Under the pieces are notes generated by a model. The model saw only the letters and a program-made list of their open reading frames with translations. It was not told where the DNA came from and did not search any database. From Lunularia cruciata (lineage: Eukaryota; Streptophyta; Marchantiopsida; Lunulariales; Lunulariaceae): 64,000 bases of DNA. The translations under genes were made by a program, and so were the position numbers. This document shows positions 21,676-33,599 of this stretch, in pieces. Where the stretch lies: contig OX419755.1 of NCBI GenBank assembly GCA_948567375.1, positions 57,485,945 to 57,549,944 of the forward strand. The letters are read 5' to 3'. Position 1 is the stretch's first letter; every line of letters begins with the position of its first letter.

Positions 21676-24170
21676 CTATTCACCTTCTTTGGGTATGACT
21701 GATTCTACTAATTTCTTCACTAATTCTTTGACTTCTTCACTACAATCTCCAATTGAGCTCACGGGTAATCTATCTACACTCTTATTTCCCGACCCACTCT
21801 TCTCTAATGTATCAATTTTCAAGTCCGATGATACTTGTATTCCTACTTCTACGACATCGGTTTTCTTCTCCACTATCACACTAGTCCAAATTTTCTCTAA
21901 CTCCAAATTGACTAAATCCAACCTAAGTCTAACATTATTCTCTACCTCTAATATTTCCCTATCTACACGCTCTCTCAACCGAATCAGCAATGTGTTCATG
22001 TCCACGTCCTTGGCTTTTTGTTTCCGAGTCTCCTGCACAAGTAATTTCAACTCATGTAGGCGAGCTTCTTCCAATCTTCCCTCAGCCTCCGTGCTTAAGA
22101 TTGCTCTTAACTTCCCCGCAACCTCTCCTACCGATTCTGATTCATATCCTTGAGAGCGTTCTACCTTCAACTCCTCCCGATGCATCTTCAACTTGTCTTT
22201 GTATTCTGCAGCGAGCATCTTCTTCTCTCTGCATACTACATACTTTGCTGTTCCGCGCTCTTAACAAGTTCTCGCAAATGCTCTTCTTCTTCTTGCCTGG
22301 ACGCCAATTCTCTTTGCCATGCTTGATCTTTTGCTGCGGCACTCTTCTTCAAGCTGTCCAACTCCTGCTCTATCACGATGTTCATTGCCTTAAAATGGAC
22401 ATTCTTGATGCGCACATCACTCACTTCTGCCTTCATTTTGCTCAGCCACATCACCTGCTCCTTCAATTCCCCTACTTGCTTCTGCAATTCCCTCTCCTTC
22501 TCTGCGCAACTTCCTTGTAGCATGCTCAGCATTTTCTTCCTTGAGTCTTCCTCTCTCTGAAGTTCCTCCACTTCCGTGCTTCTTCGGACTTGTTGTTCCT
22601 GCAACTCCTTCACTTCACTCACCAGATACTTCACCATCTATAATTCGTTCATCCCCTTTCTCCGATCTTGGGGAATTACACTTCGATTCTCCTCTAATAG
22701 CTCCGGCAATGGTGTGACTATCTTCATTAAATATGATATCCCAACGAAGTGTTCTTCTTCTTCCTTGCCATCTTCTTCTAGAGTCTTCTCCTCTGTCATC
22801 GGCTCCTTCATCCAAAGTCGCGATCTTTGTATCTTCATTGTGTTGGCGCTGTCTTCGTTTTGGCCTCTTGAACTCGGCCCCACGAGATTCTCTGCCTCCT
22901 CCTCTGGTCTTGACATATTCTCCACCATCGCCTGACCAGCCTCACTTACTACCACCGATTACTGGACTTCGGGTTCTCCCTCACTGTCGCTCCCAGACTC
23001 CTCACTTTTCAAGGTGAGCTCTTCTTCTTCCGAGTCCTCTTCTTGCAACTCAGTTTCTTCTTCTGACTCCGATCCCGATGATGCACTTCTTACAACTTTA
23101 GCAGTCTTCAACATCAGCCGCCGAGTCTTTCTTTGCATGGGAGACGCCTTAGCTTCTTCGGGTTTACTTTGCTTCTTCGTCTTTGGACTGGTAACATCTT
23201 TGATTTTCCACCGTCCCGTCCTTGCAAAGTACTCGTCATTTGCTCACAGATGAAGCATATACTGGCGCTCCTCATCGTCTGCTTCTCGTCTCAAATTGGG
23301 ATGCATGTGCGACACCATATGATGATGCTCATCTTCGGACAGTAAGTTCAGCCCAAAGTAGAAATGAGCTACAAACGGTGCAAAATAATGCGGTAGCAAG
23401 CCCATTTGCCAATTCACCACCATCTGCCTCGTGCGGTGATGGAAGCATCTCGCCCAATTTACTAGTACTCTTGCAAACATCTGATGGAAAAAGACCGCAT
23501 GTTGCATGGTCACGTAAGTCATTTGTTTTGGCTTGAACATGGCCATCATTGCCCCCACGATACTTCTTCGGATCAGGTCCCGTTATGATACTACCTTGTA
23601 ACCATTCGTGGTTCTTGGCGCAAAAAATGAGTTACGGATCTCCGCCGTCTCCTCTGCAGCATCACACTTCCGATAGAAGGTGATCCATGTTGGCTCTCCT
23701 ACTTCTCTCCCCATGACTAACTTCCAATCCGACTCAGTCCATCAAGCCGGATTGCCTCTCTTCCCTTCCACCTCGGGACCCTCCTCACAATTATTGGCAG
23801 CAATCTCTGCCATTACCCCCAAGAAACTGAAATTCCAATTCCATGCTAAAAAGGTAATACAAAGTCTAACCAAGACTTCAATTCTAGCTACTACATCCAC
23901 TCTTCGAATTGCAAAACCTCTCACTGCCAGCGCGTTGGCCACCTTCTTTGCCATGATTTGTTCTCTTGTTCTACGCTGTTGGAAAATCAAACCTGGACGA
24001 AACACTCTAACTCCTTCAGGGTTCCGGAAAATCTCACTCTCGACGGGCTTTTGGACACGCATTACTGTAGGGCGACTACTTAAAGGAATTGGAAATTTAC
24101 TCAGAGGTTTCAACTTCCCCCTGCGCAGTCACAATTTTATATTGCCCCGAATTGTAGTCATTCTTTAGTC
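21676..24170 (-). pseudogene. COIL-1 copy A coiled-coil protein gene
   Basis: About 820 codons in a few frames broken by stops (one at 22638-22640, another near 22960) and frameshifts. The N-terminal part (23742-24113) is basic and Arg-rich (RRTREQIMAKKVANAL) and leads into a tryptophan-rich globular region (GNPAWWTESDWKLVMG). 23244-23558 continues this with MAMFKPKQMTYVTMQ and FFHQMFARVLVNWARCF. Next is an acidic Ser/Glu-rich low-complexity block (23014-23100). 22638-22955, 22236-22637 and 21676-22218 are long Glu/Lys/Leu heptad coiled coils. The protein ends VESVIPKEGE. I recognise no enzyme domain. Copy B and the COIL-2 relics are homologous, so the sequence is a repeated family and not a single host gene. 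Confidence 0.75.
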
Positions 24171-24680
24171 AATTTTGTTTGTGAATTTCTCTCTTCTGTG
24201 TGCACTCTTGGTCATTGTCAAGACATGCTTATTCTGCCCCCGCCGTTTCTTGAAATGTACTTTCTTGCCACGTACAGAGGTTGTTAAACGGTCTTCATCT
24301 TTCTTGGGTCTTCCAACCTGATGACGATGATCTTTGGTTTTTTTTGGCGTACTCCTCTTCCGAGTACCTCCGTCATCGGATCCGATGTCAGCTTCTTTGG
24401 CTTCCCTCCGAAGTCACTTTTGCCACTTCTTTGTCCGCAATTTGACTGTTCCGTGCTTACTTTGTCTCTTAATCACTACTAACCATAGAAAAAACAAAAA
24501 ATGTGGGTACCACAAGTACCGTATCTTTTGACTTCTCTTCTCTTACTTCTCACAAGAAGTCTTCATTCACAAGGGGTGTGAATGCTCCTTGGTACTTGTT
24601 TCCTTGATGACATTAATTGCCCAATACTTCCTAGTTCTTAGGCACTCCAACAAGTGTATCTCCAATAGCGGCACCTAGAA
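24171..24680 (-). other. COIL-1 copy A leader and primer-site-like sequence
   Basis: On the minus strand GGTGCCGCTATTGGAGA at 24659-24675 resembles the Asp-tRNA type primer site used by some plant Ty3 elements. It is followed by a non-coding leader with GGTACCCACATTTTTTGTTT, also present in copies B and C. The 5' LTR expected just beyond 24680 was not recognised. Confidence 0.45.
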
Positions 24681-25328
24681 TGTAACAACACAATGTCATT
24701 CAGATTTGTAGTATTTATGGTAAGAATTGATCAAACCTACAAGGAAACAAGTTAAATATGACTTTAAAAAAAGAAAAGGTGTCACAATGCTAACAACCTA
24801 TTTTTTGCATTTAACCTCTTATGCAAAGTCATTCCTAGAAGAGGGTAGCCTCACCCCTATTGGTGTACTATAGAAATATAAACAATTACTAATCACTTCC
24901 ATGGTACCTGTAGTCTAGAGGACTCTTGAAGGTGATGGATCACTTGTAATGAAGGTCACTTTGCCTTAGAATTTCCTTACATTCCCATTAGCTTGACCAA
25001 TTCTTGTTAACTATCACATTAAATCTTCTACAATTTTAACTCAAAACCACTCTTATGAGCATCAAGTCATACAAGATACTTAGACTTCAAAGGATATCAC
25101 AATAAGTATACTTGAATACACACACCAAATTGGAGTCAGATTTTTCAAGGGTCCTATCTTTCTATCATCTACAACTATAACATAGTGTACTACTCTTCTC
25201 AAAAAGCACTATGTTACAAGAGAATAGAAAAATTCCTATTGTTTAGTTTCCTAGTTCATGGTACTTAATGGTATCTATTCTTGCATAAGTACACTAAAAT
25301 ATTGTTCTTGGCCTATGCAGAGCACTAT
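24681..25328. other. Spacer between COIL-1 copies A and B
   Basis: AT-rich and without reading frames. It lies where the 5' LTR of copy A should be, but no similarity to the COIL-1 LTR was seen. Confidence 0.3.
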
Positions 25329-26085
25329 GATAACTCAACAATTATATTTTTTGCAAAAAATGATGAGTAATTGTTCATTCCCACAAGGATACTAGTCAAA
25401 ATTGGTCAAATATGAAGTAAAAGTAACATTTCAGTTCTTCTTGGTTGCCTCTTTAGCCTCTTGAGTAGAAGCCACACCTAGAAGAGAGTAACAAGCACTC
25501 AACAACTCTTGTCACAATTACAAGTCACCTAAAATCACAATTCATCAAACTCGTTCCAATTCAATCTTGATTGTGATGATTTAGTTGGTTCAAAGTGGGC
25601 TACTTCACCATGAATAAACTTCACCTCAGAATTGCATTCCACCCTTCCACTAAAGGTACAACTTCCTCAATCAAAATTTCTTTGCATCAATCTTGTGCTT
25701 GCAATCATAAATCACAAAAACTACCACTATTATAATTCTTCACAAATTTAGCAGATTCGTCAAGGCATTGCTTTGGTTACTATCCACTAAGGATCAATAA
25801 GCAAAATGGAAATCAAGGCTGTAGAATCCAGCATTTAACACACTCCGACTACACTTCAAATTTCTTCACAGACTCACAATCACACACACACACACACACA
25901 CACAAGATTGATACTTAGAATTAAGCTAACTGACAAGCATTGAGTGTCGGTACTCTACTTTAATCAACTTCAAAACTGAATATTGAATACACAAGACTAC
26001 AAATGGTTGCTTTAAATAATTAGAGCACTCAATAGTTATCAAAACTATTTAAATTGCTTCAACTACTTCCTACAAATCTTCAAAT
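25329..26085 (-). repeat. COIL-1 copy B, 3' LTR
   Basis: Starts TGATAACTCAACAATTAT on the plus strand, matching 20819. It shares the TAGAAGCCACACC/AAGAGAGTAACAAGC block and the CCACTAAAGGTACAACTTCCTC block. Contains a CA microsatellite. Confidence 0.7.
25881..25904. repeat. CA microsatellite
   Basis: Twelve uninterrupted CA units inside the copy B LTR; copy A has ACTCACAAACACAAAC at the matching place, so the expansion is specific to this copy. Confidence 0.95.
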
Positions 26086-28900
26086 CCAAATTGTCATATC
26101 TACATCTACATTGCTTGAAATATGAAAACTATTTCTTACTAATCCAATCTGAGTGCTACCTTGACTTCATCTTCTACATCCAAATGACCTACAAGTGCCT
26201 CTTGCACTTTGGGTTCATCTATTATCCCTACATCTTCATCTACTTATATTGCATCTTTAGTTTTGACTACAACCAAATCCATCAATTTACTAACTACTTT
26301 CTCCTTCTCTATTGTAACTTCTTTAGCTAACTTGGGTAACTTACCCAAAGTCACGTGCACTCCAACCTTGATTACTTAAAAATTTGTTTTCTACACTTTA
26401 CTTTAATCTACTATGAAGGTTATTTAAGTCTGATATAACCAAACCTAATTTAAGAGAAACATTGTGTCCTACTTCAATCATTTTCCTATCTACTCTATCT
26501 CTAAGAAAAATTAACAAATGGTTCATATCAATGTCCTTTGCCTTATGCTTTTGAGTCTCCTACACTAGCAATTTTAATTCATGCAAGTAGGACTCCTCCA
26601 ACTACACTTTGGCTTCCATTACCAAACATCCCCTTCAATATGATGACAATCTCATCTACTAATCCCAACTCCTTATGTGAGGTTGGCTTGCCTTGAGTTA
26701 TCCACTCCGTCAACTTCTTCCAAAGCATCCTCAACTCCTCAATATGCTTTGCTTCCATTACCTTCCTCTCTTCAGCCTGATGCACAAATGGAGCTTTTGA
26801 GCACTTGATCAAATCTCACAACCTCTCTTCTTCATGCCCTTTGCTTGCTAGTTCTCATTGTTAGGCCTGATCCTTCTATATTACAACCAATCTCAACTCC
26901 TCTATTGCTTGTTCCTTTACTACTGCTATGGTCTTGGTTTGCATCACTTCAATTTGAGCATCATTGAATTCTTCCTTCAATTTTTCAAATGCTGCCCTCT
27001 ACTCCTTTGACTCTCCCTTCTATTGTTCCAAGAAATCTCCATGCTTCTCAAAACTCTCCTAAAACTCTTTCAAACTTTGTCAATGAATCACCACATCAAC
27101 CTAAAGTACTTTGGCTTCCTCTTCACATTGGGTCAATTTTTCCTTCAATTGTAGGACTTCATCACTCAGCTTCTTCACTACTTGAAGCTCATCCTTTACC
27201 TCCGGATGATCTTTCTTCATCTCTTTCATCTTCTCCTGCAAATACACTAATAAAGTGCAGACTACATTCAACAAATATTTCACTCCTTGGAATGTATCCT
27301 CTTCATTAGCTTTAGTAGGCAATGTATCTGCTGGTACCTTACCCCAATTCTTGATCTCCTTACCTTCAAATTGACCTCCTCCAAGCCTTCTTCATCTTCT
27401 TCTACTTGACTTGGTCCTACACTCACTAACTACAAACTTCTTTGTGATCTCACCCCTCTCTGGAACACCATTCTTGGTTCTTCTTCCCTCTCTTTTGGAA
27501 TGTCATCTTTGGGTAATTTCAAGTATGGGGTGTCTCCTCCCTCCATGCGCTCAATTTCTGCATGGAACTCCCAATCCTCATCCTCAGCCACTTCTTTTGC
27601 TGATTATTGGACTTTAGGTTTAGCTTCGTTGCCATTGCTTGACTCTTTACTCTTTAGATTGAGCTCTTCTTCTTCAAAATTCCCATTGTTGGATTCCACC
27701 TCTGCCTTTGACTCAACTCCCAATGACAAATCCACCACCATTGTCTTGTGTCTTGGGTTCAATCTCCTTGTTTTTCTTCTCTTCACTTGGGACACCACAT
27801 CCTTGGGTCTACTTCTCTTCCTTGAATTTAGAATAGAAACTATCACCTCCTTCTCCTATCTATCCCTAGCCAAGTAATCATCTTCTTCTTTGAATTTTTC
27901 CATGTAATGTTGTTCTTCATCGTTTGTATCTTGACAAAGATCCGGATGAAAATGCGACACCATCTTCTTCTTCTCTTTGGAACTAAGCAGGTTCAAACTC
28001 AAGTAGAGATGTGCTACAATTGGTACAAAATTATGGGGTGGTAAGCCCATCCTCCAATTCATGATTTTCTATCTAATTCTATGGTAGAAGCACTTCACCT
28101 AATTCACCTTCTCGCTTGCAAACATGAGGTGAAAAAAAACCACATGCTTCTTTGTACCATAGGTGGTTTTGCTCTGGCTTCATCATAGCCATCAAAGCCT
28201 TGATGATACTTTGCCTCATCAGGTCTCTATAAGTTTCTAACTCATACCCATTCTTTGTGTGATGTGCACTGAAGGTACTCTTCAACTCCTCAGTCTCCTC
28301 TATAGGATCACACTTCCAATTGAAGGTGATTCTTGTTACATCTTGTGCTTCTCTCTCCAACACAAACCTCCAATCTAACTCAGTCCAACGAGTTGGATTT
28401 CCTTTCTTCCCTTTTGTCTTGGGACCATCTATACAATTACTAGTAATGATTTCTGCCATGAACTTTGGAAAACTCAATTTAAAGTACTAGTTCTAGGCCA
28501 AAAACATGATCCAAAGTTGGCTCAAGAATTGGATCCTAGCTACCATATCTAATCTTCAAATTGTAGGATCCCACACTACAAGTACTAGAACCTATTTACT
28601 ACCCTTCATTGGCATTGTGCATTCCCTAACTCTTGGTTTCTCACAAATTAACCCCGCAACTCAGCTTGTGATTCTAACTCCCTCAAGAAAACTCTTTAGA
28701 GGAACAAGATACTACTTCAGCATTGTAGAGTTCCCTCAACAAAGTTCCAATTTTCTAATTATCTGATTTGCAATGATTCTTCAATCAAGCCTCTATCAAA
28801 ACTCATGCATTCTTCATGACTTGTTCCTATCACTCTTAACATTTATTTTAACAAAAAGTAGCCATATTTAGCCAGTTTTGCTGAATGTACCTTCTTGATT
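26086..28900 (-). pseudogene. COIL-1 copy B coiled-coil protein gene
   Basis: Colinear with copy A: C-terminal coil around 26400-26812, coils at 27101-27322, an acidic and Lys-rich block at 27604-27846, a segment WRMGLPPHNFVPIVAHLYL at 27856-28062 (copy A: WQMGLLPHYFAPFVAHFYF), and RWTELDWRFVLEREAQDVTR at 28079-28477 (copy A: WWTESDWKLVMGREVGEPTW). It is more decayed than copy A, with many stops. Homology between the copies is direct from these shared peptides; function is unknown. Confidence 0.7.
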
Positions 28901-29599
28901 GGTGCAGCCTGAATTAAAGTTGTTAAGGTATCTATGGATGGGTTAATCATTCCAATGCAAAGTAATCCATACTTTGGGTCTACAGCTCTTCCAACCTGAT
29001 ACAAGTCCTTCTTCCTCTAACACAAAGTCAACTTCCTTGGATCAGATCCAAACACATGATTTTTCTCTTCTTTCTTCCTTTTGGCTTCAATTTGGCTTCA
29101 ACAATTCACTTCTTCACTAAAAACAAAAAATATGGGTACCTCAAGCACCTAAAGGTCCTTCCCTTATTTCCACACAAATGATTCCTTCACTCTAGTTCTT
29201 ACGCCTCTATGCCAATATTCCTTACTACTAAGTGACTAGGCAGGCAAACATTCATACAAATTACAGCCATATGAACATACACCAACTTGGTAGTCTTGAT
29301 GGTAATGCCTTGTTTATTGCATCAAAAGAATGCACCAATTGATCATGATCAACATTGTGCATAAGCCCTATATACATTTCCTACTTAGCCACCAAAGAGA
29401 TCCAATGGCCACAAATGGTTGGAAATCTTCTAATTGAATATAGTTCTCACTAATCTTATCTTAATCCTATCATAATCTAATCTCCAAGTAGGCACGTTTG
29501 ACATGGCATTGCCACCTCAACAGATTTTTCATATCTTCTTGTGTTGTATAAGGGCTTACTTGAACTTTGTATGTAAACTAAGGTCTACAAACTATTTAC
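28901..29599. other. COIL-1 copy B leader and unassigned spacer
   Basis: 28900-29260 matches the leader of copy A (ATGGGTACC near 29135; GCCAATATTCCTTACTACT near 29211). 29260-29600 has no frame or repeat that I recognise. Confidence 0.4.
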
Positions 29600-30295
29600 A
29601 AGTAAAAAGTGTCTTGGCTACAAGCAGAAAATGAACGACATGGTATTACAATATGCAACAACTACAAAATCTCAATCAAGGTTTCCATAGTTTGTAAGGA
29701 TTTTTTAAGGTTACTAGTTGTGGTAGGACAAGTAGGCAATGCTTGTGACAAACTATCCATGCCTTTGCAGATTTCAATGAGCTTTTGTACTTGACAACCT
29801 CTTTAGCAATGCTCATTTGGGCTTCTTTGAACTTGGCGGTCATGTGGCTTTGTAATTTGAGTAACAAGGCCATTTGTTGATCACTCATGTAGACTTTTCT
29901 CTCAAGAGCCTTGATTTGATCACTCATGTAGACTTTTCTCTCAAGAGCCTTGATCTGAGTTTTGAAGTCTTTCATCTTTGTCCAGTTTGTTATATTGTTG
30001 GTCAATCATTCCAGCCGGTCCAAAAGTTGAGTCATGTATGCTCTATGGTTGTGACCAAATCCACACATTTTTTTGCCAAGTTTTCTTGGTCTCGTTGCAG
30101 CTTTGACTTTAGGTCTGCTTGTACTTTCATTTTTATCTCTTCCTCCTTCTCCCAAGCTCATTTCAGACTTGTAGTGATCTATGAGCTCCTTCAGATTCTT
30201 GTATCATACTTTCATTGCAATTGTCTTTGTAGTAGTGGTGTCCAATTTGGTTTGGATAGTCTTCACCTCTTCATCTTGTATTTTTATCTGCTCTT
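29600..30295 (-). pseudogene. COIL-2 gene, C-terminal half
   Basis: The minus strand reads as a charged coiled coil with stops: 29676-30005 contains KALERKVYMSDQ twice, and upstream KIQDEEVKTIQTKLD. The frame continues across the GYP-C insertion to 35674. Joining the two sides keeps one coiled-coil reading frame, apart from stops, which shows they were one gene. Confidence 0.65.
29880..29957 (-). repeat. Tandem 39-bp duplication inside the coil
   Basis: 29880-29918 and 29919-29957 are identical except for one base. The unit is 13 codons (KALERKVYMSDQI) and keeps frame. Confidence 0.95.
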
Positions 30296-30296
30296 T

Positions 30297-30741
30297 GTCA
30301 CGTCATTTGTAGTGTTGCATTTAGATGCTTGGACACTGGAGTTCCAGTGATAGTAGTTAGAGGCATTTGGCAGTTACTCATAAACTACTTTTCCGACAGT
30401 CAGATTTCAGGTTTAGGGTACTGACTTCATGGCGGGGCCCACCATCACTTGCACCGTCCGCACCATTGGTTGTGTTGTCAGTGGGACCATTGGGATGAGA
30501 CCTAGGTCAAAATCAGGAGTATACTTTGGGATTAAAGCTCTAGAGATCTCACTTCTCTGATATTGAGCCTTTGAGTTCTTGGCTAGAGTGGACAGAAAGC
30601 CGGTGAGCGTCACCTAGAGTCTCTTAGCTAGAGTGCGTGTGGCTTGACTGTAATCAGTGCCCTATTGTTGGCAAGTTGTTGAGGATCGGATCAAGTATTG
30701 ATCTAAGTTCAATTGATTTGAGTTGTACATGATCTAATTAC
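30297..30741 (+). repeat. GYP-C 5' LTR, missing its first ~104 bp
   Basis: Aligns with 35135-35566, including CTAGAGTGGACAGAAAG and GTTGTTGAGGATC. It starts at GTCACG, about 104 bp inside the LTR as defined at the 3' end. It ends near GATCTAATTACA; no good primer site follows. Confidence 0.75.
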
Positions 30742-31690
30742 ATCAGAGAAGTGAGTCAAGGGGAAATGGGTGCAGGAACCACGAGTGTTGGTGCTATCTC
30801 CAAGCTTGGTGGATTGTGGTGTCTCAATTGAGTAGTTCAGATTTCCTTCAGAGAGAGTCTGTGTGGAAGCGGTGGAAAAATTTGGAGCTAGAGAAAAAGC
30901 AATTTTCAAGTGGTATATGTGATGTTGAGCTCAAGACCAATTTGTTACGAGTTGAGCTCAAAAACTGAAATTGAAGGTGGAATTGGGAGCAGATCCTCAT
31001 GAATTGAAGATTGGACAAAACCAATTTTTCCAATTTTGCTCAAGTGAAGAGTTAGCTAAGGATTTAGTGGTCAGCTATTTTTAGGGATTTATGTCAGATT
31101 TATGTCAGATTTATGTCAGATTTTGTGAAGGAGTTACGTTAGATTTTGGCAAAAAAAAACTTGAATCCGATCCCTGGTGATCCTCGTAGCCCAAGAAGTA
31201 GATAGGTACTCCAATTATGTCAAATGCCAAATGGTGGCAGAGTCAGTCCTATGTTGATTTATGAGATGAAGGTTGTTGTTTAGCATTCTTGTGATTGGAC
31301 CCCCTTCATTCTTTGCTTCCTGTTTGTGCATTGTGTTTGTATAAGGTGCCCTGAATTTTGAGCGTTGGTGCTATGGTGTGCTCTCGATAGTGAGGCTGGA
31401 GTGATGACTAGTCAGACTATCTTTGTTTCTCACCGGTGAGGCAAGAAGTGATGACCTATAGACCGTGAGAATGCGTGTTGTGATGGCAGGTTAGAGGTCA
31501 CCCTTGCCCCTAGTATAGTTGTCTCGGTTAGAGTTACATTAGTGGACATTGTTTTGTTAGTTTTGGCACTTGGTGATGCTCGGTTGGTATTGGCACTTGG
31601 TGGTGCTTGGTTAGTGTTGGCAATTGGTGGTGTCGGCACTTGGTGGTGTTGGCACTTGATGGGGTACTTGCTATTGTAGTTTGAGTTGCG
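30742..31690 (+). other. GYP-C leader without recognisable gag
   Basis: No capsid or CCHC motif was found in any frame. The stretch contains a short tandem repeat of ATTTATGTCAG (31088-31125) and a Gly/Thr-type low-complexity run of GGCACTTGGTGGTG-like units (31562-31662). Confidence 0.5.
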
Positions 31691-31699
31691 GTTGTAGTT

Positions 31700-33240
31700 G
31701 TGGTTACTTTGTCATGACGGAGTTCTTTGGGGATTTCAGAGGAGATAGCCCTGCAATACGCAATGGGCTAGAGGATACTTGGGAGCCAGATCTTGGACCC
31801 AAGCTTACAAGAGAGGAAAGACAGAGGGTTTGGAGGTTCTTGAGGAGCCACACTAGTTGTTTTGCCTTCAGTATGAAGGATTTGGGTGCTCTGAGGGGAC
31901 TTGGTATACGGATTGAGCTCACTAGCGATACACCACTTTTCTGACGTCCTTATCAATATAGTGATATGGAGAGATATTGATTCAGAGCCAAAGTAATGAC
32001 CTTTTTGAGGCTAGTTTGGTGTAGATTTCACATAGAGTGTATGCATCAGCAATAGTGATGCCAACCAAGAAAGATATGCATGGCAACTACATAGATAGGT
32101 GGATGTGTGGAGATTACCGTCCTATCAACCGACAGACTAGGGCTGATCGGTATGCTATGCCTACACAAGAGGAGATTTTTGATGCAATTGGGCATGCAAA
32201 GGTCTTCAGTACTTTGGATCTTTGAGCAGGATATCATCACTTGCCGATCAAGGAGGAGGATAAGTCCAAGATAGCATTCTTGGCTATTGATCCTCACGAC
32301 AAGGATGTGTTATATCAGTGGAGGTTCTTACCGTTTGGGTTAAAGAACGCTCTTGCTGAGTTCCAAAGTGTCATGGATAGGATCCTAGTTGGATTGGATT
32401 TTGCTTGGTGCTATATTGATGACATTTTGGCCTATAGCATTACTATGGAGGAGCATGAGAGACAATTGTTAGAGGTGTTTGAGAGGTTGAGATCTCATGG
32501 ACTCAAATTACTTCCTGGGAAGTGTAGGTTCTTCCATGAGCAAGTTGAGTATTTGGATCACACTATCTACCCCGGAGGACTTGGTGTTCAGCAGACCAAG
32601 GTGGAGGCTATTGCACGTATTCCCTGGCCTACGGATGTGAGCAGAGTGTGAGCATTTCTTGGGTTGGCAAACTTCTATTGCCACTATGTTAGAGGATTTA
32701 GTGCCATTGCCAAGGCCTTGACAAAGCTGACCAAGCTTACTTAGGAGTGGTGTTGGGGATATGAGCAGGGGAGATGAGTAGGAGAGAGCTTTTGTGGAGC
32801 TCAAGGAGAGGTTGACATCTGCTCCTATTTTGAGGAGACCGATTAGAGCACCACCATTTCAGGTTCATACTGATTGGAGTATGTTGGGGCTTGGATCAGT
32901 GCTTACCCAACATGATGATGAAGGGAAGGAGTTTGTGGTGGCTTATGCTAGTCGCTCCAAGAATTCAACAGAGGTGAAGTATAGTTCATATGAGGGAGAG
33001 TGCTTGGCAGCAGTTTAGGCAGTAGCACATTTCCAATTTTACCGATTTGGTAACCCCTTCACTCTCATCACTGATCATCAGCCGCTGAAGGTGGTTGATG
33101 GAGTCCGACAAGCTTTCAAGGAAGCTTGCACGATGGGCTGTGATTTTATAGGAGTATGATTTCACAGTTGTTCATAGACCTAGAGTGGTGAACCATGATG
33201 TAGATGGGTTGAGTAGAAACCCATGTCCTAGCCAGTAGGA
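31700..33240 (+). pseudogene. GYP-C reverse transcriptase and RNase H
   Basis: 31681-31944 is the N-terminal region before RT (WRFLRSHTSCFAFSMKDLG). RT fingers follow at 32037-32225 (MCGDYRPINRQTRADRYAMP). 32241-32651 has KSKIAFLAI, YQWRFLPFGLKNALAEFQSV and the catalytic box WCYIDDILAYS. RNase H is at 32794-33240: FQVHTDWSMLGLGSVLTQ, VVAYASRSKN, EGECLAAV and ITDHQPLK. Stops at the frame boundaries mean it is dead, but the catalytic Asp pair of RT is intact. Confidence 0.88.
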
Positions 33241-33599
33241 TCAGACCGGAGCACGTTGGCATGGTAAGACAAATGAGGAGATGGTGCCAAGTTGGCAATC
33301 ATTTGCCTTTCTGTGTATATTTTCTAAGGCTTTGGTGATATCTCTCTCAACATATACAAGAGGAGTTATTGAGGTCATAGATCTAGAGAGTGAAGATATT
33401 GGTACAGTTCAGCAAGACATTCATGATGATGTCTTAGTGATGGACTATCTTCACACTGATGTTGTGGGTGGCACAGTTGGGGCCAAGGAGAGAGATCATG
33501 TTCTTCAGCGAGCCAAATGGTTCAGATTGGAGGGCAGACACCTTTTGCGTGTGTAGGAGGATGGTGGAGTGCGAGTAGTACCACTTCCATCTCAGAGAC

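Larger units (their letters stand above)
20819..24680 (-). mobile_element. COIL-1 copy A: LTR element with a coiled-coil gene and no pol
   Basis: Order on the minus strand: primer-site-like sequence (24659-24675), leader, one long gene (24170 to 21676), LTR. No protease, RT, RNase H or integrase motif is present. Copy B repeats the same order head to tail. Mobility would need enzymes from another element. Confidence 0.7.

Noticed and set aside
21689-24168. Several plus-strand open frames (for example 21689-22153, 21990-22520, 23680-24168)
   Set aside because: They are antisense shadows of the COIL-1 copy A gene; the minus strand gives the conserved coiled-coil protein shared with copy B.
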